From contig OY829366.1 of assembly GCA_963691755.1 (NCBI GenBank), forward strand, positions 3,286,001-3,350,000: a DNA stretch of 64,000 nucleotides, read 5' to 3'. The notes under the pieces are model-generated. The model saw only the letters and a program-made list of their open reading frames with translations. It searched no databases and was not told the DNA's origin. The translations under genes were made by a program, and so were the position numbers. Each line of letters starts with the position of its first letter. The first letter of the stretch is position 1. Source of the stretch: Dinoroseobacter sp013215265 (lineage in GTDB: Bacteria; Pseudomonadota; Alphaproteobacteria; Rhodobacterales; Rhodobacteraceae). Positions 17,515 through 26,011 of the stretch are shown here, piece after piece.

Positions 17515-18527
17515 CACGCGTTGCCTGTCTGGGCGCGGGTTATTTTGCGCAATTCCACATCGAAGCCTGGCAGCGTTTAACGGGTGCAGAACTTGTTGGC
17601 GTTTCAGATCTCAACCCCAGATTGGTCGAAGCTCTTGATATACCAGGTTTTGGCGATCTCGGGACCATGCTGCGCGTTGCAAAGCCGGACATTGTCGACC
17701 TGATCATACCTCCACATGCACAGGCGCGTGCAATTCGAACATGTCTCGCGGCTGGCGTCCAAGCCATCATTTGCCAAAAGCCCTTTTGCCAAGACGTTGA
17801 TGAGGCCGTAAATATTACTGCAGAGGCCCAAGCAACGGGCATCCCTCTGATCATACACGAGAACTTTCGATGGCAGCCCTGGTATCGTAGCCTGAAAGCC
17901 GCACTTGATACGGGACGGATTGGCGAATTGCATCAAATCACGTTTCGGTTCCGCGCCGGCGATGGTCAGGGCCCAGACGCATATGCAGACCGCCAACCCG
18001 CGTTCCGGGACATGGAGCGTCTGCTCATCCGTGAAACCGGAGTTCACTGGGTAGACACCTTTCGGTTTCTCCTCGGACGCCCTCTGGCGGTGTATGCGGA
18101 GTTACGCCAGATGAACCCAGTGCTGATGGGAGAAGACGCCGGGATCATAATCTTTGACCATGACGGCGGTGGATACCCGGTTCGCGCAATTTTTGACGGA
18201 AACCGTTTGCTGGACCACGCCACAGAAAATCCAAGGCTTACGTTTGGCGAGCTCTACGCTGAAGGCACCGAGGGGACAATCACGCTCAGCGGGGACGGTG
18301 CATTGCGGTTACGGCGGTTCGGACACAGCGAAGCTGACACATTGCTGCCGGCCCGTGGATACAAAGGGTTTGCAGGCGATTGTGTATATGCCCTTCAGAA
18401 CCACGTTCTGAACGCACTCAAAACCGGCGCACCGCTTGAAAACACTGCAGCGGACTATCTGGAAGTTTTAGAAATCGAAGCTGCGATATACGCATCTGCT
18501 TCGGAACACAGAAAGGTCGCGCTTTAG
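17511..18527 (+). CDS. Gfo/Idh/MocA family oxidoreductase
   Basis: NAD(P)-dependent sugar-type dehydrogenase of 338 residues. The Rossmann motif GAGYFAQFH is at residues 7-15. The conserved lysine of the EKP-like motif appears as QKPF near residue 86, and the C-terminal half has the family's alpha/beta fold with RETGVHWVDTFRFLLGRP (His typical of the active site). The substrate is unknown. Its ATG overlaps the stop of a decayed dehydrogenase gene, and its own stop shares a TTAG (18524-18527) with the convergent irr gene. Confidence 0.85.
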   Translation: MTRVACLGAGYFAQFHIEAWQRLTGAELVGVSDLNPRLVEALDIPGFGDLGTMLRVAKPDIVDLIIPPHAQARAIRTCLAAGVQAIICQKPFCQDVDEAVNITAEAQATGIPLIIHENFRWQPWYRSLKAALDTGRIGELHQITFRFRAGDGQGPDAYADRQPAFRDMERLLIRETGVHWVDTFRFLLGRPLAVYAELRQMNPVLMGEDAGIIIFDHDGGGYPVRAIFDGNRLLDHATENPRLTFGELYAEGTEGTITLSGDGALRLRRFGHSEADTLLPARGYKGFAGDCVYALQNHVLNALKTGAPLENTAADYLEVLEIEAAIYASASEHRKVAL

Positions 18528-18943
18528 GACTTGGCGCGCAGGCGGATCACCACGTCGACTTTGGAAATTTCTGTTCCCATGGGTGGGGTCGGCAGACTGG
18601 CGATCTCCAGGGCTTCTTTTGGCGCGTCTGTCAGGCGACCGTCTTCTTCCCAATAGAAATGGGGGTGATCGTCCATGCGGGTATCAAAATAGCTCTTGGA
18701 ACCATCAACCGTTATCTCTTGGATTAGGCCCGCTTCGCAAAAGGCACGTAGTGTGTTGTAAACTGTCGCAAGAGATACACGCTCACCGGTCCGGCTGGAA
18801 GCTTCATAAAGACTTTCCGCTGTCACATGGCGTGGTTTGCCGTCTCCGACCAGAAGAGCCGCAAGGGCCACACGCTGACGCGTGGGGCGCACACCACCGG
18901 CGTTGAGCCAATCAGTGCTGCGAATGATGGGGTCGTGGCGCAT
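18524..18943 (-). CDS. irr: Iron response regulator Irr (Fur family)
   Basis: Transcription factor of 139 residues. A winged-helix N-terminal half (RPTRQRVALAALLV ... VSLATVYNTLRAFCEAGLI) is followed by a Fur-type dimerisation domain with HPHFYWEEDG. That variant, instead of the usual zinc cysteines, is typical of Irr in Rhodobacteraceae. Irr senses haem/iron status and represses or activates iron genes. It lies directly divergent from fabA, an arrangement I recall as common in this family. The 180-bp shared upstream region contains an AT-rich palindromic CAATTGCAATTG-type stretch that could be an operator (inference). Confidence 0.88.
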   Translation of the reverse strand: MRHDPIIRSTDWLNAGGVRPTRQRVALAALLVGDGKPRHVTAESLYEASSRTGERVSLATVYNTLRAFCEAGLIQEITVDGSKSYFDTRMDDHPHFYWEEDGRLTDAPKEALEIASLPTPPMGTEISKVDVVIRLRAKS

Positions 18944-19123
18944 CGCGGTTCCTTTGTTCTACGACATATATATGCGCGAATTTCGCGAGATTTCAATTGC
19001 AATTGGCTCGCAACTGGCATGTTGCGTTTGAATGAAGCGGTCTTGTCACTGCCCGAAAGGCGGTGGTAGATCGACCAGAACGATCCGAAACCTACAATTA
19101 GTGCCTCAGGGAGGGCGCCCCGC

Positions 19124-19633
19124 ATGACTCAGTACCCCACCTCGTTCGACAAGGAAGGTCTTCTACAATGCGCCCGTGGTGAACTTTTTGGCCCCGGAAA
19201 TGCACAACTGCCTGCGCCACCGATGCTGATGATGGACCGGATCACGGATATCTCAGGTGATGGCGGCTTGCATGGGAAGGGCCATGTGGTCGCCGAATTC
19301 GATATCACACCAGACCTTTGGTTCTTCGACTGCCACTTCCCAGGCAACCCGATCATGCCAGGCTGCTTGGGGCTGGATGGTTTGTGGCAGCTGACCGGGT
19401 TCAACCTAGGTTGGCGCGGCTGGCAGGGGCGAGGGTACGCCTTGGGTGTTGGCGAGGTGAAGCTTACTGGAATGGTACGTCCTGACCGGAAAATGTTGAC
19501 CTATAAGGTTGATTTCACGAAGGCCGTGCAGACGCGGCGTTTGACCATGGGGGTCGCCGATGGGATCGTCGAAGCGGATGGCGAGGTCATTTATCAGGTG
19601 ACCGGGATGAAAGTTGCGCTGAGCGAAAGCTGA
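19124..19633 (+). CDS. fabA: 3-hydroxydecanoyl-ACP dehydratase/isomerase
   Basis: Enzyme of 169 residues that dehydrates 3-hydroxydecanoyl-ACP and isomerises trans-2- to cis-3-decenoyl-ACP, the branch point to unsaturated fatty acids. Catalytic His71 is in CHFPGNPIMPG and Asp85 in CLGLDGLWQL, matching the E. coli enzyme's His/Asp pair; length is standard. It is the first of fabA-fabB-fabI but has its own terminator (19660-19693) before fabB. It diverges from irr. Confidence 0.96.
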   Translation: MTQYPTSFDKEGLLQCARGELFGPGNAQLPAPPMLMMDRITDISGDGGLHGKGHVVAEFDITPDLWFFDCHFPGNPIMPGCLGLDGLWQLTGFNLGWRGWQGRGYALGVGEVKLTGMVRPDRKMLTYKVDFTKAVQTRRLTMGVADGIVEADGEVIYQVTGMKVALSES

Positions 19634-19659
19634 GACACCCACTAAAATGCGCTATCCTT

Positions 19660-19693
19660 GGCGGGCCAGCGACTAACGCAGCTCGCCTTTTTT
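19660..19693 (+). terminator. Rho-independent terminator after fabA
   Basis: The outer stem GGCGGGC/GCTCGCC (one G-U pair; 19660-19666 with 19681-19687) and an inner GCG/CGC stem enclose an ACTAA loop, followed directly by six T (19688-19693). It lies 27 bp after the fabA stop and separates fabA from fabB, which then needs its own promoter in 19694-19843. Confidence 0.8.
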
Positions 19694-19843
19694 GATCTCC
19701 AGACGATAGGGAACGCGCCGAGAACAGTGTCGCTGCGTAAGCTAAGTCCTTAAGCTCAACTGCCCTATTCGATCCTTCCCTCCCCTTGCCCCCAAACTTG
19801 TGCTCCCCTACACACAGGGCCGTTATACCAGAAGGAGAGCTCC

Positions 19844-21073
19844 ATGCGCCGTGTCGTTATCACCGGGATCGGGATTGTCTCGCCCATAGGCAACAATGTC
19901 ACCGAGGTTGAAGACAGTCTGCGCGCCGGGCGCTCGGGAATTTCGTTCTCAGAAATCTATGCAGAGAACGGGTTTCGTTCACAGGTTCATGGCGTCCCCA
20001 AGATCGACCTCGCTGAAAACATCGACAAGCGTCAGTTGCGCTTCATGGGACCAGGAGCTGCCTTCAACTTCATCGCCATGGAGCAGGCGATCGCGGATTC
20101 AGGACTGGAAGACAGCGATGTGTCGAACGAGCGCACTGGTCTTGTCATGGGGTCTGGTGGTCCATCGACATCGAACTTCTTTACTGCATTTGAGACCGTG
20201 AAAACCAAGAAGTCGCCCAAGCGCATGGGACCATTCATGGTGACACGCTGCATGTCGTCTACCAACTCGGCCTGTTTGGCGACGCCCTTCAAGATCAAAG
20301 GCGTGAACTACTCGATTACATCGGCATGCTCGACTTCGGCGCACTGCATCGGTAATGGCACCGAACTGATCCAGTTTGGCAAGCAGGACATTGTATTTGC
20401 AGGTGGCGGTGAAGAGATTAACTGGACGCTGTCATGCCTCTTCGATGCGATGGGTGCCATGTCCTCGAAATACAACGACGCCCCTGAAACCGCGTCGCGC
20501 ACCTTTGATGCGACGCGCGACGGTTTCGTAATCGCAGGTGGCGGTGGCGTAGTCGTGCTCGAAGAATTGGAGCATGCAAAGGCGCGGGGCGCAAAAATCT
20601 ACGCCGAAGTGACCGGCTACGGCGCAACCTCGGATGGACATGATATGGTGGCCCCATCTGGTGAAGGCGGCGAGCGCTCGATGCGCCAGGCCGTCGCAAC
20701 GCTGCCAGAAGGTCGAAAGATTGATTATATCAACGCGCACGGCACTTCGACACCTGTGGGTGATGTAACCGAAGTCGAAGCCGTACGGCGCGTCTTCGGC
20801 AAAGGTTCGACCCCTCCTATGGCGTCAACCAAATCGCTCACCGGACACTCGCTTGGTGCGACAGGCGTGCATGAAGCAATTTACTCCCTGATCATGATGG
20901 AGAAGGGCTTCATCGCGGCATCTGCAAACGTCAAAGAATTGGACCCGGCAATCGAGCCCGAAGAGATCGTCACAGAGCTGCGTGACGGGGTTGAGCTGGA
21001 CAGCGTGTTATCGAACAGTTTTGGGTTTGGCGGAACAAACGCAACCTTGGTAATGTCGAAATTCAAGGACTGA
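19844..21073 (+). CDS. fabB: Beta-ketoacyl-ACP synthase I
   Basis: Condensing enzyme of 409 residues elongating acyl-ACPs, including the cis-unsaturated intermediates made by FabA. The active-site Cys162 is in SACSTSAHC, the two histidines are in NAHGTSTPVGD and KSLTGHSLGATG, and the glycine-rich NSFGFGGTNATLV closes the protein. AGAAGGAG precedes the ATG. fabI follows after 14 bp, so the two form one unit ending at the terminator 21907-21935. Confidence 0.95.
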   Translation: MRRVVITGIGIVSPIGNNVTEVEDSLRAGRSGISFSEIYAENGFRSQVHGVPKIDLAENIDKRQLRFMGPGAAFNFIAMEQAIADSGLEDSDVSNERTGLVMGSGGPSTSNFFTAFETVKTKKSPKRMGPFMVTRCMSSTNSACLATPFKIKGVNYSITSACSTSAHCIGNGTELIQFGKQDIVFAGGGEEINWTLSCLFDAMGAMSSKYNDAPETASRTFDATRDGFVIAGGGGVVVLEELEHAKARGAKIYAEVTGYGATSDGHDMVAPSGEGGERSMRQAVATLPEGRKIDYINAHGTSTPVGDVTEVEAVRRVFGKGSTPPMASTKSLTGHSLGATGVHEAIYSLIMMEKGFIAASANVKELDPAIEPEEIVTELRDGVELDSVLSNSFGFGGTNATLVMSKFKD

Positions 21074-21087
21074 CCGGGAGTACAGCA

Positions 21088-21876
21088 ATGACAGGTGTGT
21101 TAAGCGGAAAACGGGGTCTCGTCATCGGGGTCGCGAACGAACGGTCGATTGCCTGGGGGATTGCCAAAGCTTGTGCGGAAGCTGGCGCCGAGCTGGCCTT
21201 CTCGTATCAGGGAGAGGCGTTTGGCAAACGCGTCGAACCACTGGCTGCCTCGCTGGGGTCCGACATTCTGGTGGATGTTGACGTGACAGATGATGCGTCG
21301 CTGGACGCGGCCTTCGATGTCCTGCGAAACCGCTGGGATAGGCTCGATTTTATCGTCCATGCGATCGCGTATTCCGACAAGGCCGAACTGACGGGGCGGT
21401 TTCTGGACACGAGCCGGGCTAACTTCAAGAATTCACTGGATATCTCATGCTACTCGCTGATTGAGGTCACGCGTCGGGCGCATGCAATGATGACAGAGGG
21501 CGGTACGATCCTGACCCTGACCTATGGCGGCTCAAACCGGGTCACGCCTTTCTATAACGTGATGGGTGTCGCCAAAGCCGCGCTGGAAGCAACAACCCGT
21601 TATCTGGCGAATGATCTGGGTCCAGACGGGATACGCGTAAATGCGATTTCGCCCGGCCCGATGAAGACCCTTGCAGGTGCTGCGATTGGTGGTGCACGCA
21701 AAACCTACCGACATACCGAGCAAAACGCGCCGCTTCGTTCGAACGCAACGCTTGAAGCAGTGGGTGGTACGGCGGTCTATCTGATCTCAGATGCTGGAGC
21801 CTGCACAACAGGTGAAATTGTACGGGTTGATGGTGGCTTCCACGTATTGGGCATGCCGCAGGTCGATAACATCTAA
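21088..21876 (+). CDS. fabI: Enoyl-ACP reductase (NADH)
   Basis: Atypical short-chain dehydrogenase of 262 residues reducing trans-2-enoyl-ACP in the last step of each fatty-acid elongation cycle. The N-terminal GVANERSIAWGIAKA is the modified nucleotide-binding motif, and the catalytic Tyr-x6-Lys is in YNVMGVAKAALEA, as in E. coli FabI. Cotranscribed with fabB. An intact FabI of this type is generally triclosan-sensitive. Confidence 0.94.
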   Translation: MTGVLSGKRGLVIGVANERSIAWGIAKACAEAGAELAFSYQGEAFGKRVEPLAASLGSDILVDVDVTDDASLDAAFDVLRNRWDRLDFIVHAIAYSDKAELTGRFLDTSRANFKNSLDISCYSLIEVTRRAHAMMTEGGTILTLTYGGSNRVTPFYNVMGVAKAALEATTRYLANDLGPDGIRVNAISPGPMKTLAGAAIGGARKTYRHTEQNAPLRSNATLEAVGGTAVYLISDAGACTTGEIVRVDGGFHVLGMPQVDNI

Positions 21877-21906
21877 TCGCCCACGGTCAGATGATAGGGA
21901 TACAAG

Positions 21907-21935
21907 AAAGGGGTGCTGCAGCGCCCCTTTTCCTT
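21907..21935 (+). terminator. Rho-independent terminator after fabI
   Basis: A ten-base-pair stem (AAAGGGGTGC with GCGCCCCTTT, one T-G pair) around a TGCA loop, followed by TCCTTT, 30 bp downstream of the fabI stop. It ends the fabB-fabI transcript and isolates the next operon, whose first gene starts at 21976. Confidence 0.75.
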
Positions 21936-21975
21936 TAGTCCACTGCATGGCAGATTTCAGTTCGGGGGAAGAGCC

Positions 21976-22662
21976 ATGACCATTACAACTTGTGTTTTTG
22001 ATGCTTACGGAACGCTGTTTGATGTCGCCGGGGCAGCCCGCTCGATGGCCGAACAACCCGGCCGAGAGGAATTTGAAAAACACTGGCAGAAAGTTGCGTC
22101 CAACTGGCGCCTCAAACAGCTGGAGTATTCGTGGCTACGCGCGGTTTCCAACACACATTGCGACTTCTGGGATGTCACAAAAGACGGCCTCGACTGGGCC
22201 TTGGAAGCAAGCGGCTTCACCAATGATCCGGTACTGCGCGAAGACCTTTTGGCGCTTTACTGGGAATTGCCGCCCTACCCTGACGGATTGCGCACGCTGG
22301 CCTTGCTGAAAGCGCAAGGCTTCAAGACCGCAATCTTGTCGAATGGGTCCAAAGATATGCTTGATGGGGCTGTGACCGGCGCCGGACTGGAAAGCTTGCT
22401 GGATGCCACGTTGAGTGTCGATGACGTGGCGGTCTTCAAACCGTCCAGAAAAGTTTACGACATGGTCGGAGATCACTTTGGCTGTAAATCAAATGAAGTC
22501 CTGTTTGTTTCGTCCAATGGTTGGGATGCAGCCTATGCGGCACATTATGGGTTCATAACGGTTTGGGTAAACAGGATGGGTTTGCCTATGGACCGCTTGC
22601 CTGGCACGCCAACCCATGTATTGAGCGATTTGACGACAATCCCCGATCTCGCAAAGGCCTGA
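21976..22662 (+). CDS. HAD-family (S)-2-haloacid dehalogenase type II
   Basis: Hydrolase of 228 residues. The nucleophile Asp9 lies in VFDAYGTLFD, the signature of type II haloacid dehalogenases. LSNGS and the lysine in FKPSRKVYD are HAD motifs II and III, and FVSSNGWDAAYA is motif IV. It would displace halide from short 2-haloacids, but related members act on other small acids. The ATG at 21976 follows GGGGGAAGAG; an in-frame start at 21913 lies in the fabI terminator. First gene of a tight five-gene operon. Confidence 0.85.
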   Translation: MTITTCVFDAYGTLFDVAGAARSMAEQPGREEFEKHWQKVASNWRLKQLEYSWLRAVSNTHCDFWDVTKDGLDWALEASGFTNDPVLREDLLALYWELPPYPDGLRTLALLKAQGFKTAILSNGSKDMLDGAVTGAGLESLLDATLSVDDVAVFKPSRKVYDMVGDHFGCKSNEVLFVSSNGWDAAYAAHYGFITVWVNRMGLPMDRLPGTPTHVLSDLTTIPDLAKA

Positions 22663-22665
22663 TCC

Positions 22666-23484
22666 ATGCCCCACATTACAACGCCCGGCGGCACGCGGCT
22701 TTTCTATTCCGACGAAGGCGAGGGCCAGCCAATCTTGTGTCTGGCAGGCCTGTCGAGAACAACGCGCGATTTCGACTACGCGATGCCAGCCCTTGAAGGC
22801 TACCGCGTCATCCGGATGGATTATCGCGGTCGCGGGCAAAGCGACTGGGCGGACTATAAAACATATACGATCCCGCAAGAGGCGCAGGATGCTTTGCGAC
22901 TGCTCGATCATCTGGGATTGCGCGAGGTTGGAGTGATAGGCACCTCGCGCGGTGGATTGATCGCGATGGGGTTGGGACTTGCGGCGCGTGATCGGCTGCG
23001 TGGCGTTTGCCTTGTTGATATCGGACCAGAGCTCGATCCGGCGGGCCTTTCAGTGATCAGTGCCTATATCGGCAAGAAACCAGCCTTCAAATCTCACACC
23101 GAGATGGCCGCCGCGATGCCAAACCTGATGAAGGGCTTTGCCAATGTGCCTGCTGCGCGCTGGATGGAAGAGGTCCGTAAGCACTATGTCGAAACAGAGC
23201 GCGGATTACAGATCACTTATGATCCCAAGCTGCTCGACGCCTTGATCGATGCAGGCGCGCAGCCGATGCCGAATATGTGGCCGTTCTTTGATGGTCTGCA
23301 GGGTATGCCTCTCGCGCTGATACGGGGTGCAAATTCGGATCTCCTGACCTTAGAAACCGCAAACGAAATGCGCAAACGTCGGCCGGATATGTTGTTTGCT
23401 GACGTCCCTGATCGCGCACATATTCCTTATCTGGACGAGCCGGAAGCGGTGTTCATCCTTCAAACTTGGGCGGCAATGCTATGA
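22666..23484 (+). CDS. Alpha/beta hydrolase
   Basis: Protein of 272 residues with an alpha/beta hydrolase fold. The oxyanion region is ILCLAGLSRTTRDF, the nucleophile elbow G-T-S-R-G-G is near residue 94, and a terminal histidine lies in VPDRAHIPYLDEP. Family members are esterases, lactonases or C-C hydrolases; the substrate cannot be read. It starts 3 bp after the dehalogenase stop, and its own stop overlaps the next ATG (ATGA), so it is translated in the operon. Confidence 0.8.
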   Translation: MPHITTPGGTRLFYSDEGEGQPILCLAGLSRTTRDFDYAMPALEGYRVIRMDYRGRGQSDWADYKTYTIPQEAQDALRLLDHLGLREVGVIGTSRGGLIAMGLGLAARDRLRGVCLVDIGPELDPAGLSVISAYIGKKPAFKSHTEMAAAMPNLMKGFANVPAARWMEEVRKHYVETERGLQITYDPKLLDALIDAGAQPMPNMWPFFDGLQGMPLALIRGANSDLLTLETANEMRKRRPDMLFADVPDRAHIPYLDEPEAVFILQTWAAML

Positions 23485-24452
23485 ACCTGAATATGATCGA
23501 AGCTGCAGCAGAGCGCCTGCAGGGACACGGGCGTGTAACCCCGCTCTTATCCTCTCCATTCATCGATGAAATTGCTGGACGGCGCGTCTTTATTAAGCCT
23601 GAGTGCCTGCAACATACGGGCAGCTTCAAGTATCGCGGAGCCTGGTCTGCAATCTCTGCCCTTGATCCTGACATTCGTGCAAAAGGGGTAATCGCCTTCT
23701 CGAGCGGCAACCATGCACAAGGCGTGGCACTGGCCGCACGGCAACACGGTGTTCCCGCGGTTATCATTATGCCTGAAGATGCCCCGAGGCTTAAGATCGA
23801 CAACACCCGCGCCCTTGGGGCTGAAGTCGTGCTGTATGACCGTGCAGGCGGCGTTGATCGCGATGAAATCGGTGCACGCCTCAGTGCCGAACGCGGACTG
23901 AGCCTGATCAAGCCATTCGACAATGAATTTGTCATCGCGGGCCAGGGCACGACCGGGCTTGAAATTGCCGCTCAGGCCAAGGCTGAAGGCGTTGAGGCGG
24001 CAGATGTTCTCGTGTGTTGCGGCGGTGGTGGCCTAACCAGTGGAATCGCGCTCGCACTGGAAGGTCACGCGCCGGGTATGCGAGCGCGCCCAATTGAACC
24101 AGAAGGCTTCGATGATGTGATCCGATCAATCGCTTCTGGTCAGATCGAGGAGATTACCGGGCCCGCCATAGGATTGTGTGATGCAATCATCACCAAGTCG
24201 CCCGGGCAACTAACCTTCCCGATCATGAAGCGGCTTTGCGGGCCCGGGATTGTCGTAACAAACGCCGAGGTGAAAGCCGCAATGCGGATCGCCTTTGAAC
24301 GCTTCAAGCTCGTCGCAGAACCCGGAGGCGCGGTCGCATTGGCCGCAGCACTTTATCATGGCGATCGGATAGAAGGCGACAGCGTCATTGCGCTGATCTC
24401 TGGCGGAAATGTTGATGCCGATCTTTTCGCGCAGGTCCTTGGGGAAAGTTAA
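23481..24452 (+). CDS. PLP-dependent threonine/serine (hydroxy-amino acid) dehydratase
   Basis: Fold-type II PLP enzyme of 323 residues. The Schiff-base lysine is in HTGSFKYRGA, the substrate loop is SSGNHAQGVA, and the phosphate-binding glycine stretch is CCGGGGLTSG. There is no C-terminal ACT domain, as in catabolic threonine, serine or 3-hydroxyaspartate ammonia-lyases. It likely converts a beta-hydroxy amino acid to a 2-oxo acid plus ammonia. The start at 23481 overlaps the upstream stop; an alternative at 23466 is only 5 codons longer. Confidence 0.85.
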   Translation: MNLNMIEAAAERLQGHGRVTPLLSSPFIDEIAGRRVFIKPECLQHTGSFKYRGAWSAISALDPDIRAKGVIAFSSGNHAQGVALAARQHGVPAVIIMPEDAPRLKIDNTRALGAEVVLYDRAGGVDRDEIGARLSAERGLSLIKPFDNEFVIAGQGTTGLEIAAQAKAEGVEAADVLVCCGGGGLTSGIALALEGHAPGMRARPIEPEGFDDVIRSIASGQIEEITGPAIGLCDAIITKSPGQLTFPIMKRLCGPGIVVTNAEVKAAMRIAFERFKLVAEPGGAVALAAALYHGDRIEGDSVIALISGGNVDADLFAQVLGES

Positions 24453-24455
24453 ACG

Positions 24456-25244
24456 ATGCCATTGATGGATCTGAACGACACGCGTTTGAACGTAGTTGAA
24501 ACAGGGGACCCTAATGGTGCCCCGGTAGTATTTGGTAATTCTCTGGGAACATCTCTGGAACTTTGGGAACCTCTTTTGCCACTTTTGCCAAACGGTCTAC
24601 GGATCGTACGCTGGGACAAGCGGGGGCATGGCGCCTCTGATGCACCACCGGCCCCCTACAAAATGGGTACGCTGGTGGCTGATGCAGAAGCCATCATGGA
24701 TGCTTTGGACATGAAGGATGCGCTCTTTGTTGGGCTGTCCATTGGTGGGTTGATTGCCCAAGGCCTCGCGTCCAAACGGATGGATCTGGTGCGCGCAATG
24801 GTTCTTTCGAACACCGCGGCGAAGATCGGAAACCGGGCGATGTGGGAAGAACGTATCGCCCTGGCACGCACAGATGGGTTGGAACCGATTGCGAATATGT
24901 CGATGGAACGTTGGTTCTCTAAAGGGTTTGCCGCCAGCCCCGCAGTTGAGCCTTGGAGAGACATGTATCTGACGACGCATGTTGAAGGTTTGTGCGGATG
25001 CGCTGCGGCGATTGCGGGCACGGACTTTATCACGCCCACAAGTGGATTGCGCTTGCCAGCACTCGGGATTGCCGGTTCCGAAGATGGATCCACACCTCCT
25101 GACCTTGTGCGCGAAACACTTGATCTGATCCCAGGCTCGAAGTTCGAACTCATACGCGGCGCAGGACATCTACCGCATGTCGAAAAGCCTGAAGAATATG
25201 CCCGTATTCTGATCTCGTTCATGGAAGAAACGGGCCATATCTGA
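24456..25244 (+). CDS. PcaD-like 3-oxoadipate enol-lactonase family hydrolase
   Basis: Alpha/beta hydrolase of 262 residues. The N-terminal VVFGNSLGTSLELWEPL and RIVRWDKRGHGASDAP, the nucleophile elbow G-L-S-I-G-G and the catalytic His in IRGAGHLPHVEKPEEY fit the PcaD/3-oxoadipate enol-lactonase group. No other beta-ketoadipate genes are in the window, so a different lactone or ester substrate is possible. It is fourth in the operon; its TGA overlaps the next ATG by one base. Confidence 0.75.
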   Translation: MPLMDLNDTRLNVVETGDPNGAPVVFGNSLGTSLELWEPLLPLLPNGLRIVRWDKRGHGASDAPPAPYKMGTLVADAEAIMDALDMKDALFVGLSIGGLIAQGLASKRMDLVRAMVLSNTAAKIGNRAMWEERIALARTDGLEPIANMSMERWFSKGFAASPAVEPWRDMYLTTHVEGLCGCAAAIAGTDFITPTSGLRLPALGIAGSEDGSTPPDLVRETLDLIPGSKFELIRGAGHLPHVEKPEEYARILISFMEETGHI

Positions 25245-25969
25245 TGGCGAAGTTCCTACTGGTACACGGTTCGTGCCATGGTGCATGGTGCTGGAAAGAC
25301 ACGATCCCGGCACTTGAAGCGTTGGGGCATGACGTGAAGGCCATTGACCTTCCAAGTCACGGCCAGGACCGCACGCCACTCGCCGATGTAACACTTGTAT
25401 CTTACGCTGACGCGATTGTGGATGCGCTGGAGGCCCCCTCGCTCGTTGTTGGGCATTCCATGGGCGGGTTCCCAATCACTCAGGCAGCTGCGAATAGGCC
25501 AGACCTGGTTCAGGGGCTGATCTTTCTATGCGCCTACCTTCCAATTGAAGGACACAGCCTGAGCGACATGCGCCAGCTTGCCAATGATCATCCCCTGCTT
25601 CCAGCCATTCGGCGAAGCGATGACGGCCTGAGTATGACCTTTGACCCCAACCAGATTGAGCGTCTCTTCTACCATGACTGCCCGCCGGGAACCTACGAGT
25701 TCGCTTCAGAACATTTGTCGCCTCAAGCTCTGAAGCCACAACGAACGACAATCGAAGGGCTGGAAAAAACCAAAGACATTCCCAAGGCCTATATTGTCTG
25801 CGAGGAAGACCGCGCGATCCCCCCGGCATTCCAATATCAGATGGCTGCTGTTTTACCCGATGCGCAATGCTTTAGTCTGCCAACTTCACATTCTCCATTC
25901 TTTTCCGCTCCCAAGGCATTGGCGCAACAGTTGTCTGATATTGCACGGGTGGAGTTGATGTCGGTTTGA
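25244..25969 (+). CDS. Alpha/beta hydrolase of salicylate-esterase/hydroxynitrile-lyase type
   Basis: Hydrolase of 241 residues that begins KFLLVHGSCHGAWCWKDTIPALEALGHDVKAIDLPSHG, the hallmark of the group including plant methylesterases and hydroxynitrile lyases and their bacterial relatives. The nucleophile is in VVGHSMGGFP and a terminal histidine in LPTSHSPFFSAP. It is the third alpha/beta hydrolase in the same operon, of a different subfamily from the other two, so they probably act on successive or alternative ester bonds (inference). Confidence 0.78.
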   Translation: MAKFLLVHGSCHGAWCWKDTIPALEALGHDVKAIDLPSHGQDRTPLADVTLVSYADAIVDALEAPSLVVGHSMGGFPITQAAANRPDLVQGLIFLCAYLPIEGHSLSDMRQLANDHPLLPAIRRSDDGLSMTFDPNQIERLFYHDCPPGTYEFASEHLSPQALKPQRTTIEGLEKTKDIPKAYIVCEEDRAIPPAFQYQMAAVLPDAQCFSLPTSHSPFFSAPKALAQQLSDIARVELMSV

Positions 25970-26011
25970 GCATGCTTAGGTGAGCCATAGTCCCAACATA
26001 CGATATCAATC

